Shown: positions 25,801 to 37,843 of the stretch, in pieces
Numbering within the stretch: position 1 is the stretch's first letter
How the letters are laid out: each line of letters opens with the position of its first letter
Origin: Clavulina sp. PMI_390
Lineage: Eukaryota; Basidiomycota; Agaricomycetes; Cantharellales; Hydnaceae
Assembly (NCBI GenBank): GCA_015039315.1
Contig: WIDE01000002.1
Location: 1,084,515 to 1,148,514, forward strand
Length of the DNA: 64,000 nt
Direction of reading: 5' to 3'
Notes under the pieces: model-generated
The model's input: the letters and a program-made list of their open reading frames with translations, nothing else
Told to the model about the DNA's origin: nothing
The model's database searches: none
Program-made: the position numbers and the translations under genes

Positions 25801-27629
25801 CCTGATGACAAGAAGGAAGAGCTGAAGCCGACGCCGACGGTTGCTGATACCACAGATGAAGCGGATGCACTTACCACACCTCCGGATCCGGCGCAGCCTT
25901 CTGGTGTTCTCAGTCAGTGTCTAGTCCTACGCATGGCATTTATTGAACGTCCTGACTTATCGAACGAAAATTTCAGGTGTGATTGTGCACTATATCTCCA
26001 ATCTTGAACGCCAGGATTTGAAGGGTGCCTCAGGCGATCGTGAGGGTTCTGCTGGCCAGGATACGGATGATCCAACGGAGCAGAGCGGGAACCTGCCCAG
26101 CTCGTACGTTACATCTATTCCTGATGGCTTAGGACGCTGACTTATCTCCATGCACGCAGGTACTGTGAGATTCTACTCAACGATGACATGATCTACAAGA
26201 CGAGGACGAAACAGTACACTACCATGCCGTTCTTCGTGAGTAATGCCTGGCCAAATACCTGGATCATCCGCTGATCACACGCATGATCGCCTACAGGAAG
26301 CTGGCACTGAACGTTTTATCCGCGACTGGTCGAAGACCGTTGTTCGCGTCGTCGTCCGGGATGCTAAGCAAGTTATCATGACCCTCTTTGGCTTCTAGGT
26401 GCTCATCGACAATTTTATTAAAGACTTCGTGAACATGACCCCATCTTGGGCATTGTGAATCTACCTGTCGCAGAAACCCTCCAGAAAGGGTCAGCTGGTG
26501 AGGGGCAATCTGCTTTCCCATTCACCGGCTATCGTCTAAACATGCTGCATTTTCTAGTCACTGGCATGTACTCGTTGGTAGAGGGGGTTGGCTTCGGCCG
26601 TGCCAACGTCTCTATCCTCTTCCGTAGCTTCAAGGTTGACCTTCCCAAGGAATTACGCGGTTGGGATACTGGCACCCTGCACGTTGTCTCGGATGTCAAA
26701 ATAGAGTTGGATGACCAGAACACTGGCAAGCTTGAAGGGGATCAACTTACCATTGGCAACACCGAGTCGACTTCCAAAGTGCCTGGGAAGCTCTGTTCCC
26801 GCGATGAGTCGACGCCTGGAACCCTATCGTGGACTGTCGACCCCTCCGTCCGCCTCCCAATCTACTCGCGCTATCAGTCTGCCGTGCACTTCAACATTGG
26901 CGGCTCGGGCTTCCTGAGTGGAGGCCCAGAGGCCTTTGCAAGCCTGTGGTTGCAAGATCTGGTGGATGATGAGGAAAAGGACATTAGGATTCCACTCGTG
27001 GTCTCCAAGAAGGCCAAGCAGCTTCGTCAGAACTATATCAACGAAGTGACGGAGCAGACCCATTCATACACCCGCATCGGCTGGCTCACATGTCGTGTTG
27101 TTTTGGACTCTGGACTTGATGCTGACCACGAGAAGGTCGCGAACCAAAACCAAGCTCTGAGGCACAACTTTGGTCTGTACTCTTAGACCCGTCCCCAGTC
27201 GTAGGATTGTTACTGATCCTCCCTATTGCAGAGGCTTGGGAACACATTGAAGGCCAGGCGAAACAGGCCGAGATAAACTCGCATGCGTAAGCCAACTCTC
27301 TGAACACTCACACCATTCCATTCATCTTACCCACTTGTCCAGTATGGACGACGGAGTAATTGACAAGGATGAAGCCAAAGCGCTGAAGCGTGCCCACACT
27401 CGCGAGCTGGCCTCTCGACATCGTGGTGCTATGCAGTTCCAGGCTGTCCGTACGGCCATCTGGATGAGGGACGGTCTCAAGTCCCGAGCTGGATCGATGA
27501 AAAACAAGGCCACTGGCAAGCAGTCGCGAAAGCGTGAGTTGATGGTGTTATTTCGCTGTAATTTTGATGAGTGACGGCTGACATTCGGTGGCTTTGGTAT
27601 CGCCAGCGACTATCGAGACTGAGGCTTGA
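22869..27629 (+). CDS. Tricalbin: ER-plasma membrane tether with SMP and C2 domains
   Basis: A large gene with many short introns encodes roughly 1,250-1,300 residues. In order it has a low-complexity basic N-terminus (KKNKAERIARDPVTGLDVV), a membrane hairpin (MGYALAAGLAAIWVFTVFG and the following hydrophobic run), and an SMP domain starting near PESVEWLNALLKTVWGLINP. C2 domains follow, including ILMIKIRHAKGLGAQD with SDPYVVMAY. Later C2-like segments include the one ending REHDPILGIVNLP. Tricalbins (yeast Tcb1-3) bridge cortical ER to plasma membrane and move lipids through the SMP barrel, with C2 domains sensing Ca2+ and acidic lipids. One intron, 26368-26423, uses a GC donor. A 60-base intron at 26498-26557 is in frame and stop-free. 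The end at 27627-27629 encodes TIETEA. Confidence 0.9.
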
Positions 27630-27954
27630 ACCTCACATCCTTGAATCCAGCACTCCAACCCTGCCTATACACCTGAGCAGATTCTGGTTGGTCACGTCAA
27701 CTTTCTTGTGTCCACCTAATCCACATTATCTATGTTAATCATCAGCCCTGCATCGCTTGTACATGTACACTACTGGCATTCTCATTCCTCATTTTACGCA
27801 TTTTATTTCTTATGATGATCTAACACATTCAGACCGAGAGCGATACCGAATAAAGTACTTGTATCACCACCACTGACAGGACAAGAAGGGTTGTAGGCAT
27901 CAACATACCATGAGCCGCCCCGACCTAGTTTAGCACACATATCAACTCACGGAT
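27630..27954. other. Convergent 3' intergenic region
   Basis: The tricalbin and the dienoyl-CoA isomerase genes end towards each other across 325 bases. It is AT-rich with candidate polyadenylation-type words (aataaag near 27850). No gene was seen. Confidence 0.5.
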
Positions 27955-29311
27955 TCAGAGTTTTGGTAGTGGTTTAAATGACGCCTTCTTTTTCTTCATG
28001 AAGGCCTCAATCGACTTTTCGACGTCCTGGGCACGTGGCATTAGGTGCAGTTCCGTTTGCAGACAGTCCGTGTTACACGCACCTCAGTTTGCAGCATGCC
28101 CGCGTTCCATGTTGCGGTGTAGTCGAGGTTCTCTTGCACACTACAAAATAAGCGTGAATAGAATAAGCCAAGGGGATCCAGTAGTGAGGTTCTCGGCTTA
28201 CCTGTGATCTCTGGCGTGGAGGAACAAATGTTTTATTCCTGATATTGCGACTGGAGACTTTGCCGCAATCATCTTCGCGGTTTCGAGTGCCGCGTCTGGT
28301 ACGGGAGGTGTCAACGAGAGCTGATGCTCAATATGATTTCTCGGTACACACTGAGAACTGCAGACTTATCACCCTCAACGACCTTTGAGATGAATCCAAC
28401 CTCAAGTGCCTCTCTTGCCGAAAAATCTTTTGCAGTAAAAGCCAGTTCACGAGCCGAGCTGTCATTTCCAGTGATCCTAGGGAAGCGGGCGAGCAAGCCC
28501 ACGTTAGACGTCATTCCGATATCCACCTCCTATACCCATGGTGGATGGTGGTGAGCTTGACCTAAAAATAGGAAAAGAGCAAGATTAAGCCTACCTTCAT
28601 CGCGAAGCAAGCATCCGAAGTTGCGTATCGAATATCACATGCACTCAAGATCTCGAGAGCGATCCCGTATGCGATACCATGGACCGCTGCGATAACAGGG
28701 ACTCGGCACTTCTCGATAGCGTGGACAGCGGCCTGGAACTCCTAGCACCAGCGACCCGAGATGGAGGATCGTCAGATGAGAAAGTCCTATCATGGGAATC
28801 TGCCATACCTGAATCAGAGCTCTGAGCCCCCACGCAGTTCGGGATGGGTCGCTGGACGTTGCACTAAGCAACTCACTGCCAGTATCTTTGACTATCAAGT
28901 TATGAATGACTCAGAATACCCTTATAAGGAGTAAGCGAAGGCGGCTACTCACCCTCGAGGCCGGCGGTGAATACACGTTCCGACGAGGCCAGAACGATCA
29001 CTCTGATATTAGAATCACTGGAGAGTCTGTTGAACACCAAAGGAATCTCCCTCCACATCCTACAGGAACAGTGCACAAACTAAGACTCAGGAATGGCAAT
29101 AAGTTTTTCGAGGGCTTACGCTCCAGTGAAGGCATTATGTGGGGGACTAGCTCAGCGATTGAGTCCGAAGCCATGGAGAAAGGCAAAATCGTTCATGTCG
29201 AGCGGGAGTCGGTGCAAGAACATTTGCCCACCGTGAAATAGAAACAACCGCAATGCCTTCGAGCGGCGTGGATACTTTCAAGAACTTTCCATCAACCGCT
29301 GAAGTGGCCAT
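27955..29311 (-). CDS. Delta3,5-Delta2,4-dienoyl-CoA isomerase-like enoyl-CoA hydratase family protein
   Basis: The start at 29311 (MATSAVDGKFLKVS) is joined by an 85-base intron (29147-29231) to PPHNAFTGAMWREIPLVFNR, and the product is about 290 residues. Crotonase-fold blocks are IRVIVLASSERVFTAGLE, VIAAVHGIAYGIALEILSACD, DIRYATSDACFAMKEVDIGM and LAFTAKDFSAREALEVGFIS. The ACDIRY..KEVD(I/V)G block with its acidic pair is characteristic of ECH1-type dienoyl-CoA isomerases, which process odd-position double bonds during beta-oxidation. The C-terminus is PLPKL, a non-canonical but PTS1-like tripeptide, suggesting peroxisomal location. An apparent in-frame TGA at 29152-29154 falls inside the first intron in this model. 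Confidence 0.87.
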
Positions 29312-30585
29312 ATTTCGGGGTGGAGAGAGTTATGGTGAGAGAGAGAAAAGGCAAGATTCGACTGAAGGACCCTGCGCGGAAATCTTGAGAATGATACGTC
29401 GACAATATGAAATGCCAAGGTAGCGCAAATCTGAGAGCATAACGTTATGAAATAAACTCGGGTCGACGCCCCGAGAATGATTTCCTTGCTGCCCTTTGGA
29501 ATATACACCAGAAGCTGGGCGCAAAGGTGGCCTGCTCTTGACTTGCATCATGCTTTCCGCATCCTCGACAGTTCAGGCGTCGCGAGAATACTCTCCGAAA
29601 GCGAGCACACCATGGAATCAGACTTCCTGCTCAAATGACCAAGCCCCTGATGGAACTTTAGGCGTTTCATCGGAACGTGCTCAAGGAAACTGGTCGACGT
29701 CGGCCCAAGGAACTCGGTCATCATAAGACCAAATAGTCCATTCAATTGAGCCGTCGCCTAATTTAGTCCTACAAAGTGCCAGCCTGAGCAGGGTCAAGCC
29801 TTGATAGCCATCGTGATATATGTGTGCTCGACTACGCTCAGCTCTTTCGGTAATCTTCCACGACCTCGGTCCAAGTATAATGGGGAATGCTCTCCATAAC
29901 CTGGTCAATGCACCATGATCGTAAAGAATCGAGTGCTTTTGATCAATCTTCGGTACCACCCCTCCTCTGTCTCGCATTTGCCTTTATCTACCTCGGCAAC
30001 TTGATTTTGACGTCTAAGAACAAGAATCGAAAGACTCGTATACTCGTATCCTATCTGCAAGGTGCCAATATAAGCTCAAGTCATCATGACAAGCATGGTC
30101 ACTCCATCTTCTATGCCGCGTACAAAGTGATGGGCGTGGTTGAATACCACCTATGTGAGCAGCTCTACCCATAAATCGGCCGCCAAAACAGGGAAAGCGG
30201 AGAATTGGCAAGATGGCGCCGTAGAATTGGAAGACGATATCCCAAGCGGAAGCTCCCACAACTACCCTGGGTTCTGTGCGGTATTGCCGCCATAATCCCC
30301 CGCGTAGATAACAAGGCCAATCAGAGGAGCGTAGGTATCCATTGCCGTTTGAGTAGAAACTTCGCGCGTCTGATTTGCGCGTGCTAGCAGCCCTTTCATC
30401 CTTCTCGCTTTGTGACGAGAGAAAGGGCGCTAACGTTGTGTGAGGATTCCTTACAAGACTGGAGTCGTCTACGTGCAGAAATATAACAGTCGCTAATCAT
30501 CTGCTCTCTTCGCGTCGCCGCCCCCGAATTGTTTTTCGCCGCCCCTTACTCTGGTTGAGATCAGGGTCTCACCCACGCTCCAGTA
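29312..30585. other. Intergenic with fragmentary coding-like segments
   Basis: No intact gene was found. On the minus strand, broken frames between about 30330 and 29550 contain protein-like pieces, described separately as a possible pseudogene. The remainder should hold the promoters of the isomerase (-) and of hydrolase copy 1 (+). Confidence 0.4.
29550..30330 (-). pseudogene. Possible decayed membrane acyltransferase (wax-synthase-like)
   Basis: Segments in different frames read PRVVVGASAWDIVFQFYGAIL, YRRLIKSTRFF, GDGSIEW and, one frame away, LFGLMMTEFLGPTSTSFLE followed by KFHQGLG. Their order loosely recalls fungal wax-synthase-type membrane proteins (an EWPPLFG block then an FW..WHQ block). 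No continuous splice model was found, and frameshifts would be needed. A second small piece with the same end is near 32920-32990. This is a weak identification; the stretch could be unrelated. Confidence 0.25.
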
Positions 30586-32541
30586 ATGACGTCCTTCCCC
30601 CGTCTCAGAGAAACCTTAAAGGCGCAGGTCACTCCGACCAGCCTCCAAACTCATGACGCCTCAAGGCTCCCTTGTCTCCCGTTACCTGATAACTTGACAA
30701 TTCCTCGGCTTCCATCACCTACCCGCGATCCAGCAAGCTTCCTGACCGGATATTCGGTCTCAACTCACCTTGTCCCCGGTGCGTACCCGCGCTATGGGTA
30801 TCTCTCCTCGAGAAAAGCACTACTACAAGCCGCGCATCGGGATTCGGCTTCGGCTGCGCCGCCTGGCCGGAGCAAAGCACGCATCGCTGAGGATGACGCT
30901 CCAGCTAACTCGGCGGGCCGCTCTGCCAAGAAAGCATGGGCCGAAGAGAGGCGAGAGCAACTGTTCAGCGGGGGGTGAAAAGTCCATGATATGTGGAATG
31001 AGCTTAATGAGTCTGATGTAGAGGAATGGGTCAAGGAAGCAGCTGCGCGAGGGGATCCAGGGCCTGTGACATGGAATGTTTTAAATCGATATGCGAGGCT
31101 GGTCGAATATTTGGACAAGGAAAAAGATGAGAGGATCGGATTGACGCTGTTTGTCTGGCACGCCAATGGAATGCACAAGGAGCTCGAGGTTCGTCACCTT
31201 CGGCATCCAGGGAACAGATTTGGTTGACGTGACTGTTCCTAGACATACGAACCAGCTCTTAGAAGGCTTGTCACATTATGCGATGCTTCTCAGGGCCCCG
31301 TACGCATTGACGAAGTTTGGTCCTTTGATGCAGCCGACACTGGTGACGCCGCGATAGTCAATGCAGGCAAGATGGAAGATTACGGTAAGCCCCTTCACAC
31401 TCCACAACCTTACTATTATCTTTCAGCTAACTAGGTTTTCATCGCACCTAAATTAGCCGACTGGGTTGATGATGCTCGCGACCTGCTCTCATTTATTGAT
31501 AACTATCTACCCTCTAACTTCGCCCAGTCGAATTTGCCGATTTATCTTCCTCGAATGGACAGTGCGATTATTGAGCGCCGTAAGTTGAAGGGTGTTGAAG
31601 AGCGAAGTCTTGTTAGAATAGGGCATTCTTTTGGGGGACGTGTTTTGTGAGTTTCTTATATCTAGCTCAACTGATTTGCCTCAACTAGAATTTTTGTTGT
31701 CAGGGCAAACGCTGCATGCCGTCGTCCTAATATTTTCCGATCCCTTACACTCATCGATCCTGTGCTTTTCCGCGACTGGGCCAAAGAGCAAACATTTTAT
31801 ATCCTTGGGGCTCTTTGTCGTCGAGCACATTGGGCATCCAGGTTCGCTGAAGTATTCGACTAATGGACACATATCCTGAGAGCACCCTCTATCCTGATTA
31901 TGTAGAGAGGAAGCGAAGGAGTTATTACGGAAAAGGCCAGTATTTATGAGCTGACATCCCGAGGCTTTCGATGTTTTTATGCGCTACGCAATCGGCGACG
32001 CACCAGGGGGTGGAGTCCGGCTCAAAATGTCACCGTTTCAGGTATGTGGCATATGCCCATATCTTTGATTGCATGAGAATATGCTGACAATAACCCGTGC
32101 ACATCAACAGAGGCTGTATCCTTCGCGCATAGAACACTCGCAATAGAGACCTGGGAGCTTCTTGAACGGCTACCAGCCTCAGTCCGCCTTCGCTGGATTA
32201 TGGCGGAGCACCCTGGCCTGTGAGCTCTCCATACTTGCGATAGGTCTTACCGGACCATGCTAACGGAACGTCCCATTTCTCAGTGGTAGCGTGGAGGATA
32301 TGAACCACATGGTGTGGAGGCGCCTGAAAAACTCAAGCAACATCATCGTAAAAAATAGTCGCCACTTAGTGCTTCAAGAGCAACCAGATACAGTCGGTAG
32401 GTCGGCGCTGGACGACTCCCCCGTTGCTTGATTATTATCTGATACACTTGACGTCTATTCCCGCTAGCCCAAGCAACATATTCTGACTGGGCTGAACTGT
32501 CTCGAAGTAATACGACCACTACAACCCAGCCTAGATTGTAG
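30586..32541 (+). pseudogene. Alpha/beta hydrolase array copy 1, two premature stops
   Basis: The exon layout and sequence follow copy 2 closely, from MTSFPRLRETLKAQVTPTSL to the end. The parts include PGAYPRYGYLSS, FVWHANGMHKE, the elbow RIGHSFGGRVL, and a C-terminus ending TQPRL. Two codons that are TGG in copy 2 are TGA here: 30976-30978 (copy 2 GGW, here GG stop) and 31952-31954 (copy 2 GWHPE, here S stop HPE). No intron that would remove both stops is evident. The rest of the frame and the splice sites are preserved, so inactivation seems recent. The final three residues, PRL, are PTS1-like. Confidence 0.85.
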
Positions 32542-33177
32542 AGTCGGGGGCCAGTCAGTGTGTTTAGACCTAGAGATAATCACGAGTGCTGGGCAAACCG
32601 GTAGACGATGAATTAGATGTTGGTTCGTAGATAACAAATTCCAGTCCCCCATGTCTATGGAACACAGTGCTCAAACCTTGTGCACTAATGTGCGGCTCCG
32701 ATAATGTTGCGGAAGGCAGATGGTATGCAGTCAGACACTCACTCCACACGTGGGCACCAGAGATCGAGCAGCGGCCATACTGGATCAGAAATCTTAGCCG
32801 CTTATTATCGAGGGCTTTCTTGAAGTCGATTCGATTGTGGTATCGAGTTCCCTAGCAATACTATTATCGACTTTGTGGTAAAGGTTTGTTATTCCCACAG
32901 GCTGTGTCCTCAGCAATGGGTCCCCGACGTCGGCCCCAAGAAGGGCGCAGCGGCCCGGTCATCACAGCGCCAAACACTGGATCTATTCATCATTCATCTC
33001 GGTGATGGCCACTGGAACGGGCGCTACCGTTGAGCGGGGGACTTGTTTCTGTGACCGAGGCTGATCTACGTACAGGCAGGCAGCTGGGCTTAGGCATCTC
33101 TTCTCTCCTTTTGTCACCAATTGTCTATCTTCGTTGGCATTGGACGTCCCGAGTCCATTGCATAACCTGCTCAAATA
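32542..33177. other. Intergenic between hydrolase copies 1 and 2
   Basis: This 636-base stretch holds no gene. Around 32920-32990 the minus strand carries a short piece similar to 29690-29745 (a TGATGACCG word followed by ggccgacgtcg), perhaps another relic of the same decayed gene. The proximal part should be the promoter of copy 2. A related word (atggccactggaacgggc at about 33005) also occurs in similar form before copy 5 near 45677. Confidence 0.4.
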
Positions 33178-35109
33178 ATGACATCATTCCCTCCTCTGAA
33201 AGACACATTCAAGTCCGAGGTCACCCCAACAAGCCTCCAAGTTCATGACGCCTCCAAGCTGCCTTCCCTTCCATTGCCTGGAGACTTGAAGCTCCCCCAA
33301 CTCCCATCGCCTCCCCGGGATCCTTCGAGTTTCTTCCCCGGCTATTCGGTCTCAACGCACCTTGTCCCCGGCGCGTATCCTCGTTATGGCTATCTGTCGC
33401 CGAGGAGAGCGTTACCAAACGGTCTGCAAGCCGCGCAGTCAGGTTCTGTTCCTCAGTCTACCAACCCAACAGCGCATATTGCCGCAGATGACGCGCCACC
33501 CGACTCGGTGGGCCGCTCTGTCAAGAAGGCGTGGGCTGAGGAGCGGCGAAACCAGCTTGTCGATGGAGGCTGGAAGATTCTTGACATGTGGGGCGAGCTG
33601 AGTGAGTCGGATGTAGAACAGTGGGTGAAAGATGCAGTATCGCGTGGTGACACTGGCCCCGCAACCTGGAGCGTCGTGAATCGATATGCAAGAGTGCTAG
33701 AGCCATCAGGCAAGGAAGGGAGAGATAAGAGAACCGGGTTGACGCTATTCGCATGGCATGCTAATGGTATGCACAAGGAGGTTCGTAGTCACGGGGATGT
33801 ATTTGACGGGCTTATTAACGACCCTTATTCTCTAGACATATGAGCCTGTACTGAAACGACTCATCGAACTATGCGATGCCCCTCAGAGCCCTGTGCGAAT
33901 CGACGAAGTTTGGTCTTTTGATGCATCCAACACTGGTGATGGGGCGCTTGTCAATGCTGGGAAGATCGAGGACTATAGTGGGTCCCTTCTCTCGCACATA
34001 TCGGTGGATGGTGCTAGTCTAAGAAGTCTCCCATTGCGCTCTTGCAGCTGAATGGGTAGATGATGTCCGAGACCTGTTCTCGTTCATCGACAACTACTTG
34101 CCTTCCACATTCACACAGTCCAAGTTGCCTATTCATATCCCTCGGCTGGATGAACGCGTAGCTGAGCGGCGCGTGATGGCTGGGGTCGAGGGACGCATCC
34201 TCATGGGAATAGGGCACTCCTTCGGAGGTTGTGTCATGTAAGCTACATACTTACTTCCTCTTTGGTCGGCTTCTCCTCACCCGAGCCATTCTCCAAGCGC
34301 GAATGCTGCGTGCAGACGGCCAAACATCTTCAAGTCGCTCACTCTGATTGAGCCTGTGCTTTTCCACACTCTGAGACGAGAACAAACTTTCTACGTCGTT
34401 GCGGCCCTGAGCCGACGATCACATTGGGAGTCGAGGTTCGTCATTTCCTCACTTCCTAAGCCAACGCGTATTGATAGATTCACTTTCGTTTAGAGAGGAG
34501 GCAAAGAAAGTGTTGCGCAAAAATCCAGCGCTCATGGGCTGGCATCCAGAGTCGTTAGATGCCTTTGTGCGCTACGCAATCTGCGATGCTCCACCGGGTG
34601 GGGTCAAGCTGAAAATGTCGCCTTTTCAGGTGTGTGCATTCTGCTATCCTTTGTTCCTCGCGCCACTAATTGCGCTAATTGTCATGCCCGCCAAAAGGAG
34701 GCTGTATCTTTCGCGCATGGGACTCTCGGAATTGAGACTTGGGACCTACTTGAACGACTACTGGACTCAGTGCGCCTTCGTTGGATCATGGCAGAGCACC
34801 CTGGACTGTGAGCACCACAACTTCTCATCATCCATATTCATTTATCATACTGATTATACTTCAGTGGGACTGTGGAAGACATGAATCATATGGTATGGAG
34901 ACGACTGAGAAACTCGAGCAATGTGATCGTGAAGAAGAGCCACCACCTGGTTCTGCAGGAGCAGCCAGATGCTGTCGGTATGTCGGATTCCTGTAATTCT
35001 CTCGTAGCTCTTAAATATCCTCTAACAATTTACTCCCAAAGCACGAGCAACGTACGGTGATTGGAAGGAGCTGTTCGGGAGCTACTCGGGCGCGCCAGCG
35101 AAATTATAG
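33178..35109 (+). CDS. Alpha/beta hydrolase, array copy 2 (Lpx1-like, PTS1-type end AKL)
   Basis: A multi-exon gene encodes about 490 residues. An N-terminal extension rich in proline (LPLPGDLKLPQLPSPPRD, PGAYPRYGYLSP) precedes the hydrolase fold. The oxyanion-type HANGMHKE follows, then the nucleophile elbow GIGHSFGG with serine near 34217-34219, and a late His in KSHHLVLQEQP. The fold and the HANGxHKE block recall fungal peroxisomal lipase-type hydrolases such as Lpx1. The chain ends GAPAKL, a canonical peroxisomal targeting tripeptide. The substrate is unknown; a lipid ester or acyl-CoA thioester is plausible. It is the intact sister of pseudogene copy 1. Confidence 0.85.
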
Positions 35110-35370
35110 AAGTATTTTGTGGCCTAGAACCAATAAATTCGTACCACGGGGATGTTTTGGACGCTTTTCTTATCAATCGACGATTTATCGTATCATCTAT
35201 TCCTCTTGGGCCACATCTAGTCACGCATCTGTGACAGTGTTCCTGTTGAGCCTCACCGCGCCTCTTTGCTTTGAGCATGTATCGGATGTGCTGCCCCCAA
35301 TAGATCTGCTTGATATACCTCTCCAATCTCCCCCATCACTGTCGCTTAGGCCGAGCTCTATTCCCTTGTC

Positions 35371-37843
35371 ATGTCATCCAACTGTCGTGGCGAACGGTCA
35401 TCTACTAGTAGGCTATCCAGCACTTGGTCAACAGACTCACCACCCACCGATCTGATCATAACTGGCTCCGAATATGATCATCATCCGCTCAATGCTGCCA
35501 GAGGCGGCCAACCCCCATCTGAGAGTTACTCTACTAGCAGAGCTGGTACCACCGCAAAGCCACAAATTTCCAACAAAAGCAAGCAGGAAGAGACCATATC
35601 CCCCTATCTCCTAGCCTCTACATCGCCCATATCCTCTCATATATCTATTGGGCCGGCCCCTCGTCAGTCTAGTTCCACCATAGACGAGCACGAAGTCGAC
35701 AGCATGTACCAATCCCTTACGGCACCTCCTGAGGTTCCCTCAGATATTTCCCACTCATTCATACCTAATCATCCTCTTTCATCAGACGTTGGAAACGACG
35801 GATTCAGCCTTTCTACAGCTGATCCTCCTATGCAACAAATACCTCTTCCAATAGATATGAGAGGTCACCTCAAATTCTATCTATACGTCCCAAACCCTCC
35901 ATCTGAAACTCTTCCTTGGGCTCATTACACTTTTGATGACTCATCCTGGGACGAAAGTGAACCTAGCGACCTGCCCCGTTACGAGCAGCCGCTCCAGCGG
36001 GGAGTATTCAGGTTCATGCACCAGGATTTCTACTATAGAAACAAGTTAAGCCGTCTACCGAGCGCGCTTGATCCTTATCTACTGTTTGCTGCCGTAGAAT
36101 CCGCGCCGTACGAACTCAGTAAGGTAATGCATAAGCAGCCTTTTCTGTCAAGCTGGTCTCTACTAACCTCGGATGAAGTCTCATGACAATATTGACTGGG
36201 ATGACATATATAAAAAATCTGGGTTTCCGGTGGACGTCGCTACGTTACAAACTGTATATTATGAGCATGTGGCACCACTGCTCGCCCTTTGGATCAGAGA
36301 GAAGGAGGTTGCACGATGCACAGCAGAGATAGAACGTAGGTTCCCGGATGTCACACATGATGGGGATGAAGAATGGCCATCCAGGTAATAATTTAATCAT
36401 GAGCATAATACGAGGAACTGAAACTGCCAAGCTCTCATTGCTCTGCGCTTGTAGGTGCCTTGTCACTAATCGCTAAATGTCTGGACAAAACTGCCTACTG
36501 GAACAATTTTTCGATCGCGCATCCTCTTGTGTCGTCCCGTGATGGGTGGGACAATTGGCTTCGGAACGTGGCTGCGTCCGCGGTAGCTAGTTCAATCCTC
36601 TTTGAGCTGAAAGGAAAATCGAGCAGGATGGTCTTGGATATTATGGATCAAGTCAGTTATAGTCGGTCCACATCACTTGTTGCTTTGTTCACCGTACCGA
36701 TATAGCTCTTTCGCGTATCGGCGAAATTCTCCCTCAGGTCCAACCTGATTGCGAAGCTATATGTTGACTTGGCACTGTGCTCGGCGGACTTGCCTACCCC
36801 ATTTTGGATGCATGGTCTCAAATACAATAACTACCATTTTATTCTTGTTGCTGGAATGGTACTTCACCCCTACAAAACACAACCTGGACACGTTGTATCT
36901 GTCTGTTGGTTCATCAATTGGGCGGAGAGGGTGCTTGGTAACAATGCACGTTGGTGGGAAGCACACGAGGTACTCCATCATGATTAGAGCTTCGATTTTC
37001 AGTCTCCCCTTGTTTGATGCCGATCTACCCTAGAACTTCATGCGGGGAATTGCCCTGCAGTCCCAGATTCACCACCCAAATGTTCTTCGCATCGAGGGAT
37101 GTTTCTGCTCAGAGAGCATGACCTTGGAACCCTTCACAGTTGTTTATCCCAAATTTCAGCGGCTGGAAGAAACATTCCCTTTCTGTTCCTCAATTCCCAA
37201 CCTCAGACAAGTGGTATGTTACCAGGGTCCTCTTGATCAATTGCAGCAGATTCACTTATATTCCGATATGAAGCTCCTTGATCTAGGTGCCTCTGTTGGC
37301 CATCTCCACGATCTAGGGGTTGTGCATGGAGACCTTCAATGGGTGAGTTTGACCATCTTGTCCTTGTAGCACTCATTTCTAAACCCGATAATTCTGTAGC
37401 CGAATGTGGTGATTGCACCGGGTTTTGAAATCCGTCTGTGGAACTTTGGCATGAATAGGATATTTTTTGAGGAGACGGCTCTGTTTGCCCGAGAGCATTA
37501 CCGTCCCAGCAGCCGGATCAGCCATCTTACAGAAGCAGGAGACATTTACGGGTGTGCAATGCTGTTCCTCTCCGCAGCTTTGGCGAGTGATGACGCTGAG
37601 CCCAACACACACAATGAGTATCTTACTTTTGTGAAGATAGCGGAGCGTATCCAGTACCACCGTGAAGACCTGCTGCCCCAAGATGTGCCTTCTAAGCTCC
37701 GACACCTGTCTCAGCTGTCTACTCAGCAAGGAGAGGAGTTGTGGAACTTGATATTGGAAATGACTGATGACTCACCCAATGGTGTCAAATCGATGGAGCT
37801 GGTCAACACACGTTTATGTCTGATCCTGGAGGAGCGCGTGTGA
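35371..37843 (+). CDS. Kinase-like protein with unknown N-terminal domain, probable pseudokinase
   Basis: The start at 35371 opens a Ser/Pro-rich region (about 180 residues). A domain shared with the minus-strand gene at 38360-40731 follows (VYYEHVAPLLALWIREKEVARC compared with IYYTYLAPVVDLWVWEVRIARC). The C-terminal part is kinase-like: a short N-lobe segment, IHHPNVLRIEGC, VGHLHDLGVVHGDLQWPNVVI and RLWNFGMNR. The catalytic-loop HGDLxxxN is kept. The metal-binding DFG is NFG, and I see no lysine where the usual VAxK would be. The lobe after this point is degenerate. It is therefore probably inactive as a kinase. Exon joins between 36700 and 37040 are uncertain. Related active kinases belong to the TKL class expanded in Agaricomycetes. 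Confidence 0.6.

Noticed and set aside
29152..29154. In-frame TGA within the N-terminal exon of the dienoyl-CoA isomerase, suggesting a pseudogene
   Set aside because: An intron from 29231 to 29147 removes it and gives a well-conserved join (SISRPPHNAFTGAMWREI) with an ATG at 29311.
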